Part shown: piece after piece, positions 8,912-17,550 of the stretch
How the letters are laid out: each line of letters opens with the position of its first letter
How positions within the stretch are numbered: the stretch's first letter is position 1
NCBI RefSeq assembly: GCF_001278945.1
Contig: NZ_LGRV01000003.1
Coordinates: 2,108,001-2,172,000, forward strand
Length of the DNA: 64,000 bases
Source: Lysinibacillus contaminans
GTDB lineage: Bacteria; Bacillota; Bacilli; Bacillales_A; Planococcaceae
Direction: 5' to 3'
Made by a program: the position numbers and the translations under genes
The notes under the pieces: model-generated
Databases searched by the model: none
Seen by the model: the letters and a program-made list of their open reading frames with translations, nothing else
Told to the model about the DNA's origin: nothing

Positions 8912-9421
8912 TTAAGATAAAACGTACGTTAGTAAAATAAATTCTACAACCATTATGATAAAAAAAGCAATAAAATTCAACATAATTGATTGTCCAGGTA
9001 CTTTTTTTCCAATCTTTCTCTTCGTCCAAGCTGGCACGAGTAAATTACATAGAACTAGCAACAATATACAATAGATAAGTTGAAATGGGAACCACCAAAT
9101 CGTATAAAGCCAAAATGCCTCTAGTTTTTGCAAAAGAAACACTGAACTAAAGCCAAAAAAAGTTGCACGCATCGCTACCGTTACACGGATAAATATTTTC
9201 AAAAAGCTATGTGTTGCTAGTAAAAGTATAGTAGCAATGGAAACAACCACAGGCAGTACTAATCGAAAAATGGACTGCTTGTCCCCCGCTAGACGCGGTT
9301 CAATGTACAAAATGAAAGACTCCGCATTCGCACTACCAATAATATGAAAGCAGATGACGCCACAAACAAAGCTCACTGCCACGATAGACGCGTGATAAAA
9401 AATAGAAACCGTACGAGACAT
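8912..9421 (-). CDS. Multi-pass membrane protein in the spoIIM position
   Basis: This 169-residue hydrophobic protein has four or five predicted membrane segments, near residues 10-30, 55-78, 85-105, 112-140 and 148-168. It sits between nudF and fur, exactly where B. subtilis carries spoIIM, and the layout of segments is SpoIIM-like, but I cannot point to a diagnostic conserved motif. SpoIIM takes part in the engulfment complex with SpoIID and SpoIIP. The start at 9421 (MSRTV) has GGAGA at about 6 nt; a longer frame upstream is less well supported. SpoIIM-like by position, not proven by sequence. Confidence 0.6.
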   Translation of the reverse strand: MSRTVSIFYHASIVAVSFVCGVICFHIIGSANAESFILYIEPRLAGDKQSIFRLVLPVVVSIATILLLATHSFLKIFIRVTVAMRATFFGFSSVFLLQKLEAFWLYTIWWFPFQLIYCILLLVLCNLLVPAWTKRKIGKKVPGQSIMLNFIAFFIIMVVEFILLTYVLS

Positions 9422-9497
9422 AAGCATTCTCCTTTTCTTGTAAAGGTTGTTACAGCTTATGCTCGTCATCTACTATTATGCAAGGTTGTCCTTATGA

Positions 9498-10043
9498 TTA
9501 TTTTGCCTGTTGCATGGCAAACCAAATGATTGCAAACGCTGTTTTCGCGTCATAAATACGCTCATTTGCGACCATCTCTTGTGCCTCTTCCAACGAAACT
9601 TCTAGTAATTCGACAAATTCATCTTCATCTAAATCTGCTTTTTCTTCAATTTGATATAAATCTTTTGCTACAAAAATATGAATAATCTCATCCGCAAAGC
9701 CTGGTGATGTTGCAAAGGCTTGTAAAAACGTAAATTCATGCGCTCCATAGCCTGTTTCTTCTTCTAATTCGCGGCGAGCTGTGACGATAGGCTCTTCTCC
9801 TTGCTCAAGCTTGCCAGCAGGAATTTCAATAATCGAACGTTCTAAAGCTTTTCGGTACTGCTCCACTAAAACTAGTTTTCCTTCATTTGTGATGGCAATG
9901 ACCGCTACTGCGCCCGGATGCTTAATGATTTCACGTTTTGCAGCCTTGCCATTCGGTAAAATGACATCATCGACTTGTAATTTTACGATTTTCCCATCGA
10001 AAATAGGCGTTGTGTGCGTTGTTTTCTCTTCAAATTTTTTCAT
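9498..10043 (-). CDS. nudF: ADP-ribose pyrophosphatase (Nudix hydrolase)
   Basis: NudF hydrolyses ADP-ribose to AMP and ribose-5-phosphate. The 181-residue protein contains a complete Nudix box at about residue 75-97 (G-x5-E-x7-RELEEETGY), the preceding EIPAGKLE segment and a C-terminal region typical of ADPRase enzymes (ATSPGFADEIIHIF). The ATG at 10043 is preceded by GAGG at a good distance; an upstream TTG at 10049 is too close to it. It is divergent from yqkF, as in B. subtilis. Confidence 0.93.
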   Translation of the reverse strand: MKKFEEKTTHTTPIFDGKIVKLQVDDVILPNGKAAKREIIKHPGAVAVIAITNEGKLVLVEQYRKALERSIIEIPAGKLEQGEEPIVTARRELEEETGYGAHEFTFLQAFATSPGFADEIIHIFVAKDLYQIEEKADLDEDEFVELLEVSLEEAQEMVANERIYDAKTAFAIIWFAMQQAK

Positions 10044-10120
10044 ATGCAAAAGACCTCACTTGTTCTTCAGATATGTTCATTGTACCATTACAAGTAGCGA
10101 ATTCGAAGGAGGACAATAGG

Positions 10121-11020
10121 ATGAAAAAAAGACAACTCGGCTCTAGTGATTTGTTTATATCAGAAATTAGTTTAGGAGGCATGTCTCTTTCGACAGACAA
10201 GGAAAAAGCGGCTAGTATTGTCGATATGGCACTTGATGCAGGTATTAATACAATCGACACGGCCGATTTATATGATTTTGGAGTTAACGAGGAGATCATT
10301 GGCTCAATTTTAGGCAAACGCCGTCAGGATATTGTGCTTGCGACAAAAGTCGGAAATCGTTGGACAGAAGGTGTCGATGGTTGGTGTTGGGATGCTTCTC
10401 CTTCTTATATAAAAGAGGCTGCTCGTGCAAGTTTAAAACGCCTTGGGACCGACTATATTGATGTCTATCAACTGCATGGTGGGACAATTGAGGATGATTG
10501 GGATGGGATTATCGACACATTTGAAAGTTTGAAAAAGGATGGATTGATTCGAGAATATGGGATTTCCTCGATTCGACCAAATGTGTTGAAACGTTTTTTA
10601 CCAGCAAGTTCGGCGAAAAGTGTCATGATGCAGTATAGTGCACTCGACCGTCGCCCAGAAGAATGGTTTGATTTTGTCGCTAGCGAAGGCGCTTCTGTCG
10701 TGACACGCGGCACTGTTGCAAAAGGCTTACTAACAAATGAGTGGGACGAACGCTTACGTCGTGCAAACGGGTATAACGCATATACAGCTGAGGAATTACA
10801 TAAGACTTTAGCAAAATTAGCCGCACATTATGGCGATTTACATGCACTTGCTCTGGCATTCAATTTGAAAGAACCAGCCATCGCCTCTACCGTAATTGGC
10901 GCTAGTTCACGTCAGCAACTTGAAGAAACGCTTGTCGCTTATGAAAAAGCTACGTGCATTACTAATTTTCAAGTAGCTAGAGAATTAACAAAAAATAAAA
11001 AATATGTAGACCATCGATGA
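10121..11020 (+). CDS. yqkF: Aldo/keto reductase YqkF
   Basis: This 299-residue NADPH-dependent oxidoreductase has the AKR barrel: DTADLYDFG with catalytic Asp and Tyr, VLATKVG with the lysine, DVYQLHGG in place of the usual HRPD-type motif, and a C-terminal VIGASSRQQLEE cofactor segment. The start at 10121 has a perfect AAGGAGG. It is divergent from nudF, as B. subtilis yqkF is. Its stop overlaps the next start (ATGA), so it is coupled to the VanZ-like gene. The substrate is unknown. Confidence 0.88.
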   Translation: MKKRQLGSSDLFISEISLGGMSLSTDKEKAASIVDMALDAGINTIDTADLYDFGVNEEIIGSILGKRRQDIVLATKVGNRWTEGVDGWCWDASPSYIKEAARASLKRLGTDYIDVYQLHGGTIEDDWDGIIDTFESLKKDGLIREYGISSIRPNVLKRFLPASSAKSVMMQYSALDRRPEEWFDFVASEGASVVTRGTVAKGLLTNEWDERLRRANGYNAYTAEELHKTLAKLAAHYGDLHALALAFNLKEPAIASTVIGASSRQQLEETLVAYEKATCITNFQVARELTKNKKYVDHR

Positions 11021-11475
11021 AAAAATGGATTGTTTTACTCTTATTTTTAGTGGTGCTGGCAATTTCCTCTAGCATGACGTATGAACAACAGACCATTATC
11101 CCAGCACTTGAGGACATACTCGCGAGTAAACCTTTTGAAAAGCAGTTATCAGTGTTACAAATTCCTTACTGGGATACAGTTGTCTCAATTGAAGAGCGAG
11201 GCTACTTTGAATTTATTGAGTTTTTAATTCGTAAACTTACGCATTTTGTAGGGTTTGGCTGCATTGCACTTGGCATTTACTTCGCATGGAGAAAGCGGCG
11301 TTATGCAGCTAGCGTAGCAATCATCGGGACAGCGCTTATTGCATTGCTAGATGAGTTTCGGCAAAGCTTTACACCCGGACGAATGATGAATGGACAGGAT
11401 GTGTTAGTAGATACAACTGGGGCAATTGTTTTTGTTGGGGTTGTTGTGTTGGTTAGGAAAATACGACAAGCTTAA
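11017..11475 (+). CDS. VanZ-like membrane protein
   Basis: This 152-residue membrane protein belongs to the VanZ family. It has an N-terminal membrane segment and three further ones, with the family signature RKLTHFVGFGCIALG, ALLDEFRQSFTPGR and DVLVDTTGA. VanZ proteins are linked to glycopeptide tolerance in a few systems but have no general known function. It overlaps yqkF by 4 nt. A 21-bp tandem array begins about 110 nt after its stop. Confidence 0.85.
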   Translation: MKKWIVLLLFLVVLAISSSMTYEQQTIIPALEDILASKPFEKQLSVLQIPYWDTVVSIEERGYFEFIEFLIRKLTHFVGFGCIALGIYFAWRKRRYAASVAIIGTALIALLDEFRQSFTPGRMMNGQDVLVDTTGAIVFVGVVVLVRKIRQA

Positions 11476-11587
11476 TAAAGTTCATATGCTCTTATTTAGA
11501 GTAAAAACAATATAACCAACCATCCTACAGATCAACAATTCGACAAAAAGAAATAATAGCCACATATGAAAAGAGGTAAGCGGTGTC

Positions 11588-11724
11588 TATCAGCTATATT
11601 TGCAATTTTATCAGCGATATTCACGTTTTTATCAGCGATATCAGAACCTTTATCAGCGATATCAGAACCTTTATCAGCTATATTCACAATTCTATCAGCG
11701 ATATTCGCTTTTCTATCAGCTATC
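11588..11724 (+). repeat. Tandem array of seven 21-bp units with a TATCAGCGATA core
   Basis: The core TATCAGC(G/T)(A)TA occurs at 11588, 11609, 11630, 11651, 11672, 11693 and 11714, each exactly 21 nt after the last, with variable 10-nt spacers. The core is a near-palindrome (TATC-n3-GATA). Read on the minus strand, one frame gives a heptad repeat IADKxxN over about 50 residues (ORF ending at 11532). The array lies 3' of the VanZ gene and just before the yqkE terminator. A related array is at 21111-21226. Confidence 0.9.
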
Positions 11725-11730
11725 ATGAAA

Positions 11731-11763
11731 AAACAGTGAACCCAAATTCGGGTTCACTGTTTT
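11731..11763. terminator. Terminator between the 21-bp array and yqkE
   Basis: AAACAGTGAACCC pairs perfectly with GGGTTCACTGTTT around a 6-nt loop. A and T runs on both sides allow use from either direction. It directly follows the last array unit. Confidence 0.85.
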
Positions 11764-11766
11764 ACT

Positions 11767-12039
11767 TTAAAACTTCGTGCCTTTGTCGCCATATTCATTT
11801 AGCAATTCTTCGAACGATTTGTTTTTCTCGCGTTGCTTACGCTCAAAGGCTGCCTGTGCATGACGTTCTTCCGCTGCTGCTTGTTCTTTAGCTGTTAGAT
11901 CTTGCTTAGCTGCTTTTAATTTCGCTAACACGTCGCCACCTAGCTGATCAGCAAGTGTCATTGCTTCTTGCTTCGGTAGGCCGGCTGTTGCGTTATTATC
12001 TACACGCTGTTGTTGTTGTTGTTTTCGTTTCTTTCCCAT
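11767..12039 (-). CDS. yqkE: Small basic coiled-coil protein YqkE (DUF3886)
   Basis: This 90-residue hydrophilic protein starts with a Lys/Gln-rich stretch (KKRKQQQQQ), then has an Ala/Glu-rich helix predicted to coil (KQDLTAKEQAAAEERHAQ) and a conserved-looking tail SFEELLNEYG. I recognise it as the YqkE/DUF3886 type; function is unknown. Its neighbourhood with yqkF and yqkD supports the name. It follows the thiolase gene by 22 nt and may be co-transcribed with it. Confidence 0.75.
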   Translation of the reverse strand: MGKKRKQQQQQRVDNNATAGLPKQEAMTLADQLGGDVLAKLKAAKQDLTAKEQAAAEERHAQAAFERKQREKNKSFEELLNEYGDKGTKF

Positions 12040-12061
12040 TCATTTCACCTTCTCATTAACT

Positions 12062-13252
12062 TTAAGGGCGTTGTACAATTGTCGCTACGCCTTGTCCACC
12101 GCCGATACAAAGTGTTGCGAGACCTGTTTTTACGTCACGCTTTTCCATCTCGTGTAAAAGTGTCACTAAAATACGTGCACCACTAGCACCAATTGGGTGA
12201 CCAAGGGCAATCGCTCCCCCATTTACATTTAGTTTATCATGATTGAAGCCAAGTTCGCGATCGACAGCAATCGATTGTGCTGCAAACGCCTCATTTGCTT
12301 CGATTAAATCAATATCTTCTAGTGATACATTCGCTTTTGCCAGCACTTTTTTCACAGCTATTACAGGGCCAGTTCCCATAATCGATGGATCTACACCTGA
12401 GCTCGCGTTAGCTGTAATTTGCGCTATCGGTTTTAGGCCTAACTCAAGTGCTTTTTCTTTTGACATGACCACAACTGCAGCTGCACCATCATTAATGCCC
12501 GATGCATTCGCTGCTGTCACAGAGCCATCCCTTTTAAATGCTGGGCGCAGTTTCGATAATGATTCCACTGTTACCTCGGCACGAGGGAATTCATCTTTAG
12601 CAAAAATGATTGGCTCTCCTTTACGCTGTGGAATTTCAACCGGGACGATTTCATTGTCAAACTTACCTGTTGCCATTGCAGTTTCAGCACGCTGTTGTGA
12701 ACGTGCTGAAAAGGCATCCTGCTCCTCACGTGAAATCCCATACGCATCACATAAATTTTCAGCTGTAACACCCATGTGATAATCATTAAATGCACACCAT
12801 AAGCCATCGTGAATCATTGTATCGACAAGCTTTTGATCACCCATGCGTAAACCTTCACGCGCGTTTTTTAATACATACGGTGCTTGGCTCATATTTTCAA
12901 AACCGCCAGCAATAATAATATCCGCATCGCCTGCTAAGATTGCTTGTGTTGCTATATGTACTGCCTTTAAGCCTGATCCACATACTTTATTAATCGTTAA
13001 CGCTGGTACAGCATGCGGTAAACCTGCCCCAATAGAAGCTTGACGTGCGGGGTTTTGTCCTAGCCCTGCAGCTAAAACATTTCCCATAATAACTTCATCC
13101 ACTTGCTCCCCGGTAATACCAGCACGTAATAGCGCTTCTTTGATCACGATGCTGCCAAGCGTTGTCGCAGGTACATCCTTTAATGTCCCTTGAAATGAAC
13201 CAATTGCTGTACGCACAGCACTTACAATCACAACCTCATTTGTCAAAACCAT
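12062..13252 (-). CDS. Acetyl-CoA acetyltransferase (thiolase)
   Basis: The enzyme condenses two acetyl-CoA to acetoacetyl-CoA or runs the reverse. The 396-residue product has the thiolase active-site set: nucleophilic cysteine in [10 protein letters not shown] (near residue 89), NEAFAAQ, the histidine of [14 protein letters not shown] and the second cysteine in LCIGGGQG. The length and lack of a long loop suggest a biosynthetic thiolase like B. subtilis MmgA or AtoB/PhaA. The start is set at 13252; the 13-codon upstream extension to 13291 has no clear ribosome binding site. No partner beta-oxidation genes are adjacent. Confidence 0.9.
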   Translation of the reverse strand: MVLTNEVVIVSAVRTAIGSFQGTLKDVPATTLGSIVIKEALLRAGITGEQVDEVIMGNVLAAGLGQNPARQASIGAGLPHAVPALTINKVCGSGLKAVHIATQAILAGDADIIIAGGFENMSQAPYVLKNAREGLRMGDQKLVDTMIHDGLWCAFNDYHMGVTAENLCDAYGISREEQDAFSARSQQRAETAMATGKFDNEIVPVEIPQRKGEPIIFAKDEFPRAEVTVESLSKLRPAFKRDGSVTAANASGINDGAAAVVVMSKEKALELGLKPIAQITANASSGVDPSIMGTGPVIAVKKVLAKANVSLEDIDLIEANEAFAAQSIAVDRELGFNHDKLNVNGGAIALGHPIGASGARILVTLLHEMEKRDVKTGLATLCIGGGQGVATIVQRP

Positions 13253-13454
13253 TTCCCCTTTTCCCCGTTCAAAAATCGATGTCACCTGCATATGCTACTA
13301 GCAGATATCTATATTTTAACAAATATTTCGACATTTTTCGATAAAGAATATGTCAGATTTTGTTCTTATATTTCTGTAAAATGTTGTCGTGGTTTATTCA
13401 ATCTCAGATGGGAACATTACAATGTAAAGAAACAGTTTTGAGGAGGTGTTCAAC

Positions 13455-14429
13455 TTGAAGAAGAAAATGCTTTTATTTTCTACTATTACAACGACCCTTG
13501 CCGCTGCTGCAACCGGTTTTTTCGGTTTCGCGCTATCTAATAAGTTGATGTACATTCAGCAAAAGGATCCTGATTTTGTTCGAGAACGTGAGACAACAGC
13601 AAAACGTTTCGATGAAGTTTGGTACAATCAACATTTCAAATGCGAATTAAATATTGAATCTCCTAACGGTTACACGATTCGCGGTATACTGTTCCAGCCA
13701 CTGCAAACAAATAATACGATTATTATTTGCCATGGTGTAACCGAAAATAAAATTAATTCAGTAAGATATGCTCGACTATTTGAACGTCTTGGCTATAATT
13801 CAGTTATTTTTGACCACCGACGTCACGGTGATTCGGGTGGCAAAACAACCAGTTATGGACATTACGAAAAATATGATTTGGATGCAGTTGTCAAAACGGT
13901 GAAGGCCATGATTGGGGATGATGCAATTCTTGGCATTCACGGTGAATCAATGGGCGCTGCGGCCATGCTCCTATATGCAGGTACAGTCAATGATGGTGCT
14001 GATTTTTATATTTCCGATTGTGCGTTTACTGATTTTTCAATACTCCTGAAGAGATTGGCAAAGACCGAATTAAAATATGGTTCGATTATACCTATTCGCT
14101 TCGCGGACTTTTTCATTCGTCTACGTGATGGTTACTCATTCAAAAGTGTGACCCCAGCCGAGGCAGTTACACATATTGAAAAGCCTGTGCTGTTTGTTCA
14201 TAGCCTGCCTGACACGTTCATACCCGCTACGATGTCATTGGAATTATACAATAAAAAAAGCGGTCCGAAGAAGTTAAAACTTTTTGAAAAAGGTGCACAT
14301 GCTCAGTCCTTTAATGAAAATATGGCTGAATACGAGGATCTTATACATGAATTTTTAGAATCCTTTATTTACAAAAAAATACCGAATGAACCGTCTTCAT
14401 CAAATGTCATTCCATTTGCTTCTAAATAA
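13455..14429 (+). CDS. yqkD: Membrane-anchored alpha/beta hydrolase YqkD
   Basis: This 324-residue serine hydrolase has one N-terminal membrane segment (residues ~5-27) and an S33-type alpha/beta fold: ICHGVTENK oxyanion region, FDHRRHGDSGG, nucleophile elbow GIHGESMG, an acid near SLPDTF and histidine in KGAHAQS. A TTG at 13455 lies 8 nt after AGGAGG and is the likely start; a GTG at 13446 overlaps that site. It matches B. subtilis YqkD in type and neighbourhood. The substrate is unknown. Confidence 0.82.
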   Translation: MKKKMLLFSTITTTLAAAATGFFGFALSNKLMYIQQKDPDFVRERETTAKRFDEVWYNQHFKCELNIESPNGYTIRGILFQPLQTNNTIIICHGVTENKINSVRYARLFERLGYNSVIFDHRRHGDSGGKTTSYGHYEKYDLDAVVKTVKAMIGDDAILGIHGESMGAAAMLLYAGTVNDGADFYISDCAFTDFSILLKRLAKTELKYGSIIPIRFADFFIRLRDGYSFKSVTPAEAVTHIEKPVLFVHSLPDTFIPATMSLELYNKKSGPKKLKLFEKGAHAQSFNENMAEYEDLIHEFLESFIYKKIPNEPSSSNVIPFASK

Positions 14430-14440
14430 AACTTAAATAG

Positions 14441-14478
14441 AAAAAACCTTGTACAGAAAAACTGTGCAAGGTCTCTTT
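14441..14478. terminator. Bidirectional terminator between yqkD and luxS
   Basis: ACCTTGTACAG (14446-14456) pairs with CTGTGCAAGGT (14462-14472), one G-U pair, with A-run before and T-rich sequence after. It serves the convergent yqkD and luxS genes. Confidence 0.8.
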
Positions 14479-14479
14479 A

Positions 14480-14953
14480 CTATTCTGCAAAAACAGTATG
14501 CCATTCATCGCGTTTTGCTAAAAATTCTTTCGCCAAAGCTTGTGCACCTTCTAAGCTATGGCTTGCTGCCCATCCACATTGCACTTCATTGCACGCTGGC
14601 ACGGCTGTTGCTTTTGTAACATCTGTAAATGTTTTTTCTAAAATATTGAGTAAGTCCTCGTAATCATTGTGGTTAATGAGGGATACATAAAAACCTGTTT
14701 GACATCCCATTGGACTAAAATCCACGATATTGTCTGAGTAATTGCGAATAATGTCTGCCGATAAATGCTCTAATGAATGAAGTGCAGGCATGTCCATATG
14801 CTCTTTGTTTGGTTGTTTAAAGCGAATATCGTATTTGTATACTTCATCGCCATTTTTACCAGTTTTCACACCCGCTAAACGAACATAAGGTGCTTTTACT
14901 TTCGTATGATCTAAATCAAAACTTTCTACATTTGTTTTTTCCTTTTCCATCAT
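14480..14953 (-). CDS. luxS: S-ribosylhomocysteine lyase LuxS
   Basis: LuxS cleaves S-ribosylhomocysteine to homocysteine and the AI-2 precursor DPD. The 157-residue protein shows the metal-binding HSLEH, the cysteine in [11 protein letters not shown] and the C-terminal EVQCGWA cysteine. Two adjacent ATG codons (14953, 14950) follow AGGAG; 14953 is chosen. It is convergent with yqkD. Length agrees with the family. Confidence 0.95.
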   Translation of the reverse strand: MMEKEKTNVESFDLDHTKVKAPYVRLAGVKTGKNGDEVYKYDIRFKQPNKEHMDMPALHSLEHLSADIIRNYSDNIVDFSPMGCQTGFYVSLINHNDYEDLLNILEKTFTDVTKATAVPACNEVQCGWAASHSLEGAQALAKEFLAKRDEWHTVFAE

Positions 14954-15078
14954 GAACAACTCCTTTAGACTATCTCCCTCTATTATAACGAGAATCTACA
15001 TGAAAAGTTAGAGTTTTAAGAATAATCTAACACCACCTTTGTTTTTTTGAAGAATGTTGCAACAAATTTACATTTCAA

Positions 15079-15273
15079 TTAGTCGTGTTTCGGTTGTTTT
15101 AAAAGTTTGTAATAGATTGAGGATGAATAGATTGAAAATCCTAATAAAGTACCCGATATAGCAGGAAGCAATGAGCTTTCAATATTATTTAACTTAAGAC
15201 TATAAACAGCTAAATATATGCCTATACCAAATAATAAAACGAAATTGAACACAACAAATCTATATTTGCACAT
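15079..15273 (-). CDS. Small two-pass membrane protein
   Basis: This 64-residue protein has two hydrophobic segments (about residues 7-27 and 36-56) and a basic C-terminus. GGAGAG precedes the ATG at a proper distance, so it is likely translated. No family is recognised. It lies alone between luxS and yneF on the same strand. Confidence 0.6.
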   Translation of the reverse strand: MCKYRFVVFNFVLLFGIGIYLAVYSLKLNNIESSLLPAISGTLLGFSIYSSSIYYKLLKQPKHD

Positions 15274-15325
15274 TCTCTTCTCTCCAATTTAAATGATTTC
15301 ATTATATGCAAATTTTAGCTAACAA

Positions 15326-15366
15326 AAAAGCAACTAGCCCAATGTTTGGACGAGTTGCTCTTAAAA
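15326..15366. terminator. Terminator downstream of yneF
   Basis: On the minus strand GAGCAACTCGTCCAA pairs with TTGGGCTAGTTGC with few mismatches and is followed by TTTTTT. It starts 9 nt past the yneF stop. Confidence 0.8.
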
Positions 15367-15374
15367 AAATCCAA

Positions 15375-15593
15375 TTATTTTTGGACTTTATTCATTTGTG
15401 CCATCATTTGACGTACTTGCTTTTCAGACGGAGTACGACCCATTTGAGCCATCATCATACGAATCATTTGTTCGTTGATTGGTGGGTTTTCTTTTAAATG
15501 TTTCATCATAGCTTGACGTGCGAAATAAAAACCTAGCGCAGTACCTGCCGCTAACGCAATAATTACGATAATAATCCAAATCCAAGTTGCCAT
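15375..15593 (-). CDS. yneF: YneF (UPF0154) small membrane protein
   Basis: The 72-residue protein has one N-terminal membrane helix (ATWIWIIIVIIALAAGTALG), then FYFARQAMMKHLKENPPI and a repeated MMMAQMGR/MMAQMN helix motif, as in the UPF0154 family. The ATG at 15593 with GGAGG at about 8 nt gives the same length as B. subtilis YneF; the longer frame to 15638 is rejected. It is downstream of sirA (yneE), as in B. subtilis. Function unknown. Confidence 0.9.
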   Translation of the reverse strand: MATWIWIIIVIIALAAGTALGFYFARQAMMKHLKENPPINEQMIRMMMAQMGRTPSEKQVRQMMAQMNKVQK

Positions 15594-15691
15594 CTTGCCA
15601 ACCTCCTCCACTACAATATACCGAGATAAACTCTCCACGCTCGATTATACACGAAATAGGAGCGTGTTACTATATATAGCAGTGAATTTTC

Positions 15692-16117
15692 CTAATGCAT
15701 GTGATACTTCATAGGCTTCAGCCAGCCACACTCATTCTCTTGTTTATTGAAGGCAATGAAACGATCACTCATTTTGGCTAGCATTTGAAACAAATCTAAG
15801 TCTAGCATGCGTGATCCCTCACAATAGATGCAAATTTTGCGCTCCACTAAATAAATTGCCATTTTCCCTTTAATCGGATGTTCCAAAAATAGCGCATTTC
15901 GTGTTCTTTCTAAATGCGTATATTTCGAATCCAGTTGAGCTTCTAGTACATCTGCAATCTCTTCAAAACGAACGGATTCGCAAATGTACGATAATTCTTT
16001 CAAGGATTTCTCATTTGCATCTTCACAACCTTGCATCATTTCAAGTAACTTTCGCTCTCTACCAAAAATAAACGTTAAATGTTCTTCTTTTATTTTATAA
16101 ATGGAGTAGGTTCTCAT
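15692..16117 (-). CDS. sirA: Sporulation inhibitor of replication SirA
   Basis: SirA binds DnaA domain I to stop new rounds of replication at sporulation onset. The 141-residue protein shares with Bacillus SirA the start YSIYKIKEEHL, the FGRE motif and the C-terminal CGWLKPMK. Similarity is scattered, as usual for this family, but the location next to yneF supports it. The ATG at 16117 has GGGGA at 6 nt; the longer frame to 16144 is not favoured. Confidence 0.8.
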   Translation of the reverse strand: MRTYSIYKIKEEHLTFIFGRERKLLEMMQGCEDANEKSLKELSYICESVRFEEIADVLEAQLDSKYTHLERTRNALFLEHPIKGKMAIYLVERKICIYCEGSRMLDLDLFQMLAKMSDRFIAFNKQENECGWLKPMKYHMH

Positions 16118-16287
16118 AAGAAATCCCCTTTCAATCAGTTTCATTTCCGTAAGTATAGCGAATTCTTTTTCGATTATTTGTCAAACCAAGGAAGCGTTAA
16201 TCATCTATTTTTGTCGAAAAGTTTCTATATTCCTTCCTTCCTGACTAGTCTCAGCCTCAAGACCTAGATGAAAATCATTTCCTAGTC

Positions 16288-16302
16288 CGTTTTAGCAAAA
16301 CG
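16288..16302. promoter_or_regulatory. Inverted repeat upstream of liaI, candidate LiaR operator
   Basis: CGTTTT-AGC-AAAACG is a perfect 6-bp inverted repeat 46 nt before the liaI start codon. A TACTATTA hexamer-like -10 lies downstream. LiaR controls the liaI promoter in Bacillus; the assignment to this repeat is inferred. Confidence 0.4.
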
Positions 16303-16347
16303 TTCTACCAGGTACTATTAAGGTACAAACGAAAGGAGCAAACAAAC

Positions 16348-16701
16348 ATGAGAAAATTTCTATTATTTTCAGGAGGCATCATCGCAGCCATTGTGGCACT
16401 TGCCTTAGTTGGACCTTTAGCAGGACTTCTTTTTTCAGGTGTCCTCGTAGCACTTGGTATGCACTTCTACATCTCAAGTCAATCAACATTCACTAAAATC
16501 ATTTGGATCACAGTAGGTTTAATTGGTGTGCTATCAGCCATATCAAACGTTCCAGCAATGGTTGGTTTAGCAGCCATCGCCATCCTTTATGTCATCTATA
16601 AAAAATGGAATGGCGAAAGCGTAAAAATCCCTACAATTGAAGCAAAAGAAGAAGACCCATTTACAAACTTCGAAAAAGAATGGTCAAACTTAACAAAATA
16701 A
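16348..16701 (+). CDS. liaI: LiaI-like membrane protein of the cell-envelope stress operon
   Basis: This 117-residue protein has two to three hydrophobic segments in its first 85 residues and a charged C-terminal tail ending in DPFTNFEKEW. It is followed by a PspA-type gene, and in Bacillus LiaI is the membrane anchor that recruits LiaH under envelope stress. Good GAAAGGAGC precedes the ATG. Named by operon position and topology; sequence similarity to LiaI is loose. Confidence 0.72.
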   Translation: MRKFLLFSGGIIAAIVALALVGPLAGLLFSGVLVALGMHFYISSQSTFTKIIWITVGLIGVLSAISNVPAMVGLAAIAILYVIYKKWNGESVKIPTIEAKEEDPFTNFEKEWSNLTK

Positions 16702-16702
16702 A

Positions 16703-16741
16703 AGGGCAAAAGCGCCATCGAAGGTTTGGCGCTTTTGTCCA
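16703..16741 (+). other. Strong hairpin between liaI and liaH
   Basis: GGGCAAAAGCGCC pairs with GGCGCTTTTGTCC around an 8-12-nt loop. The sequence after it is A-rich, not T-rich, so it may be a processing or stability element rather than a terminator. It could set the liaI:liaH ratio. Confidence 0.6.
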
Positions 16742-16767
16742 GAAAAAAATAAAAGGAGCGAAACAAA

Positions 16768-17406
16768 ATGAATCTATTACAACGTTTTAAATACACGTTA
16801 GAAGCCGATTTACATCAAGTATTAGATAAAAAAGAGAAGAAAAACCCAATCTCGATGCTCAATCAATACATCCGCGAAGCAGAAAAACAAACGGAGCAAA
16901 CAGGTAAACTGTTAGAACGCCAAGGCCAGTTAAAAGAAAAACTGGAAGTAGAATTCAAAGAAAACACGGAGTTACTAGCAAAACGAGAAGCACAGCTAAC
17001 ACTTGCAACTGCGAGCGGCGAGCAAGATCTAATTGACTTTGCAATGGATGAAGTCGCAGCTTATACTGCACGCAAAAACACATTGCAAGCAAGTATCGAA
17101 GCAAGCACACGCGAATTTTTCGAACTTGAACGTAAGTTTGAAACGATGAAGCATAAAATTAAAGACATGAAAGTTCGTCAGTTACAGCTTATGGGCAAAG
17201 AAAATGTCACACGTGCACACCACCAAATGGATGGCATGCTTGCCAAAAATAATCAAACAAATTTCGAGGACTTAGAATCATATATCGATAAATTAGCTAA
17301 CCAAATCGATAAAGATCATGAAGTTACAACTTTCGAAGCACGTCTTGCCGAGCTAGAAAAAAATGCTACAAATGAAAATCCACCACTGCTAATTGAAAAT
17401 AAATAA
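16768..17406 (+). CDS. liaH: PspA/IM30-family protein LiaH
   Basis: LiaH is a phage-shock-protein homologue that forms large rings and supports the membrane under stress. The 212-residue product is almost all helical and coiled, starting with NLLQRFKYTLEADLHQVLDKKE and PISMLNQYIREAE, which are typical PspA helix-1/2 sequence, and ending in a short charged tail. It lies 66 nt after liaI and is likely induced through LiaR. Confidence 0.9.
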   Translation: MNLLQRFKYTLEADLHQVLDKKEKKNPISMLNQYIREAEKQTEQTGKLLERQGQLKEKLEVEFKENTELLAKREAQLTLATASGEQDLIDFAMDEVAAYTARKNTLQASIEASTREFFELERKFETMKHKIKDMKVRQLQLMGKENVTRAHHQMDGMLAKNNQTNFEDLESYIDKLANQIDKDHEVTTFEARLAELEKNATNENPPLLIENK

Positions 17407-17425
17407 AATGTTATAATTATACTAG

Positions 17426-17455
17426 GGATGCTTCCAAAATAATTTTGAAGCATCC
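17426..17455 (+). terminator. Hairpin downstream of liaH
   Basis: GGATGCTTC and GAAGCATCC pair perfectly, with AAAAT/ATTTT extending the stem inside. T-rich sequence follows. It would separate liaIH from the downstream genes. Confidence 0.7.
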
Positions 17456-17550
17456 TCATTTCTGTGATAAAAATATAAAATGTTGCCCATTAACTTAAAT
17501 CCCTAATTGACTTTTTAGAGCAATCTACCTTAAAGATAAGGAGTGTTTAT

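Noticed and set aside
11588..11724. CRISPR array
   Set aside because: Units are 11 bp with 10-bp spacers, far too short, and no cas genes are near.
11532..11726. A 64-codon minus-strand ORF of IADK heptads as a normal protein gene
   Set aside because: It has no convincing ribosome binding site, lies inside the tandem array and reads through the terminator region; reported as a repeat, with coding left open.
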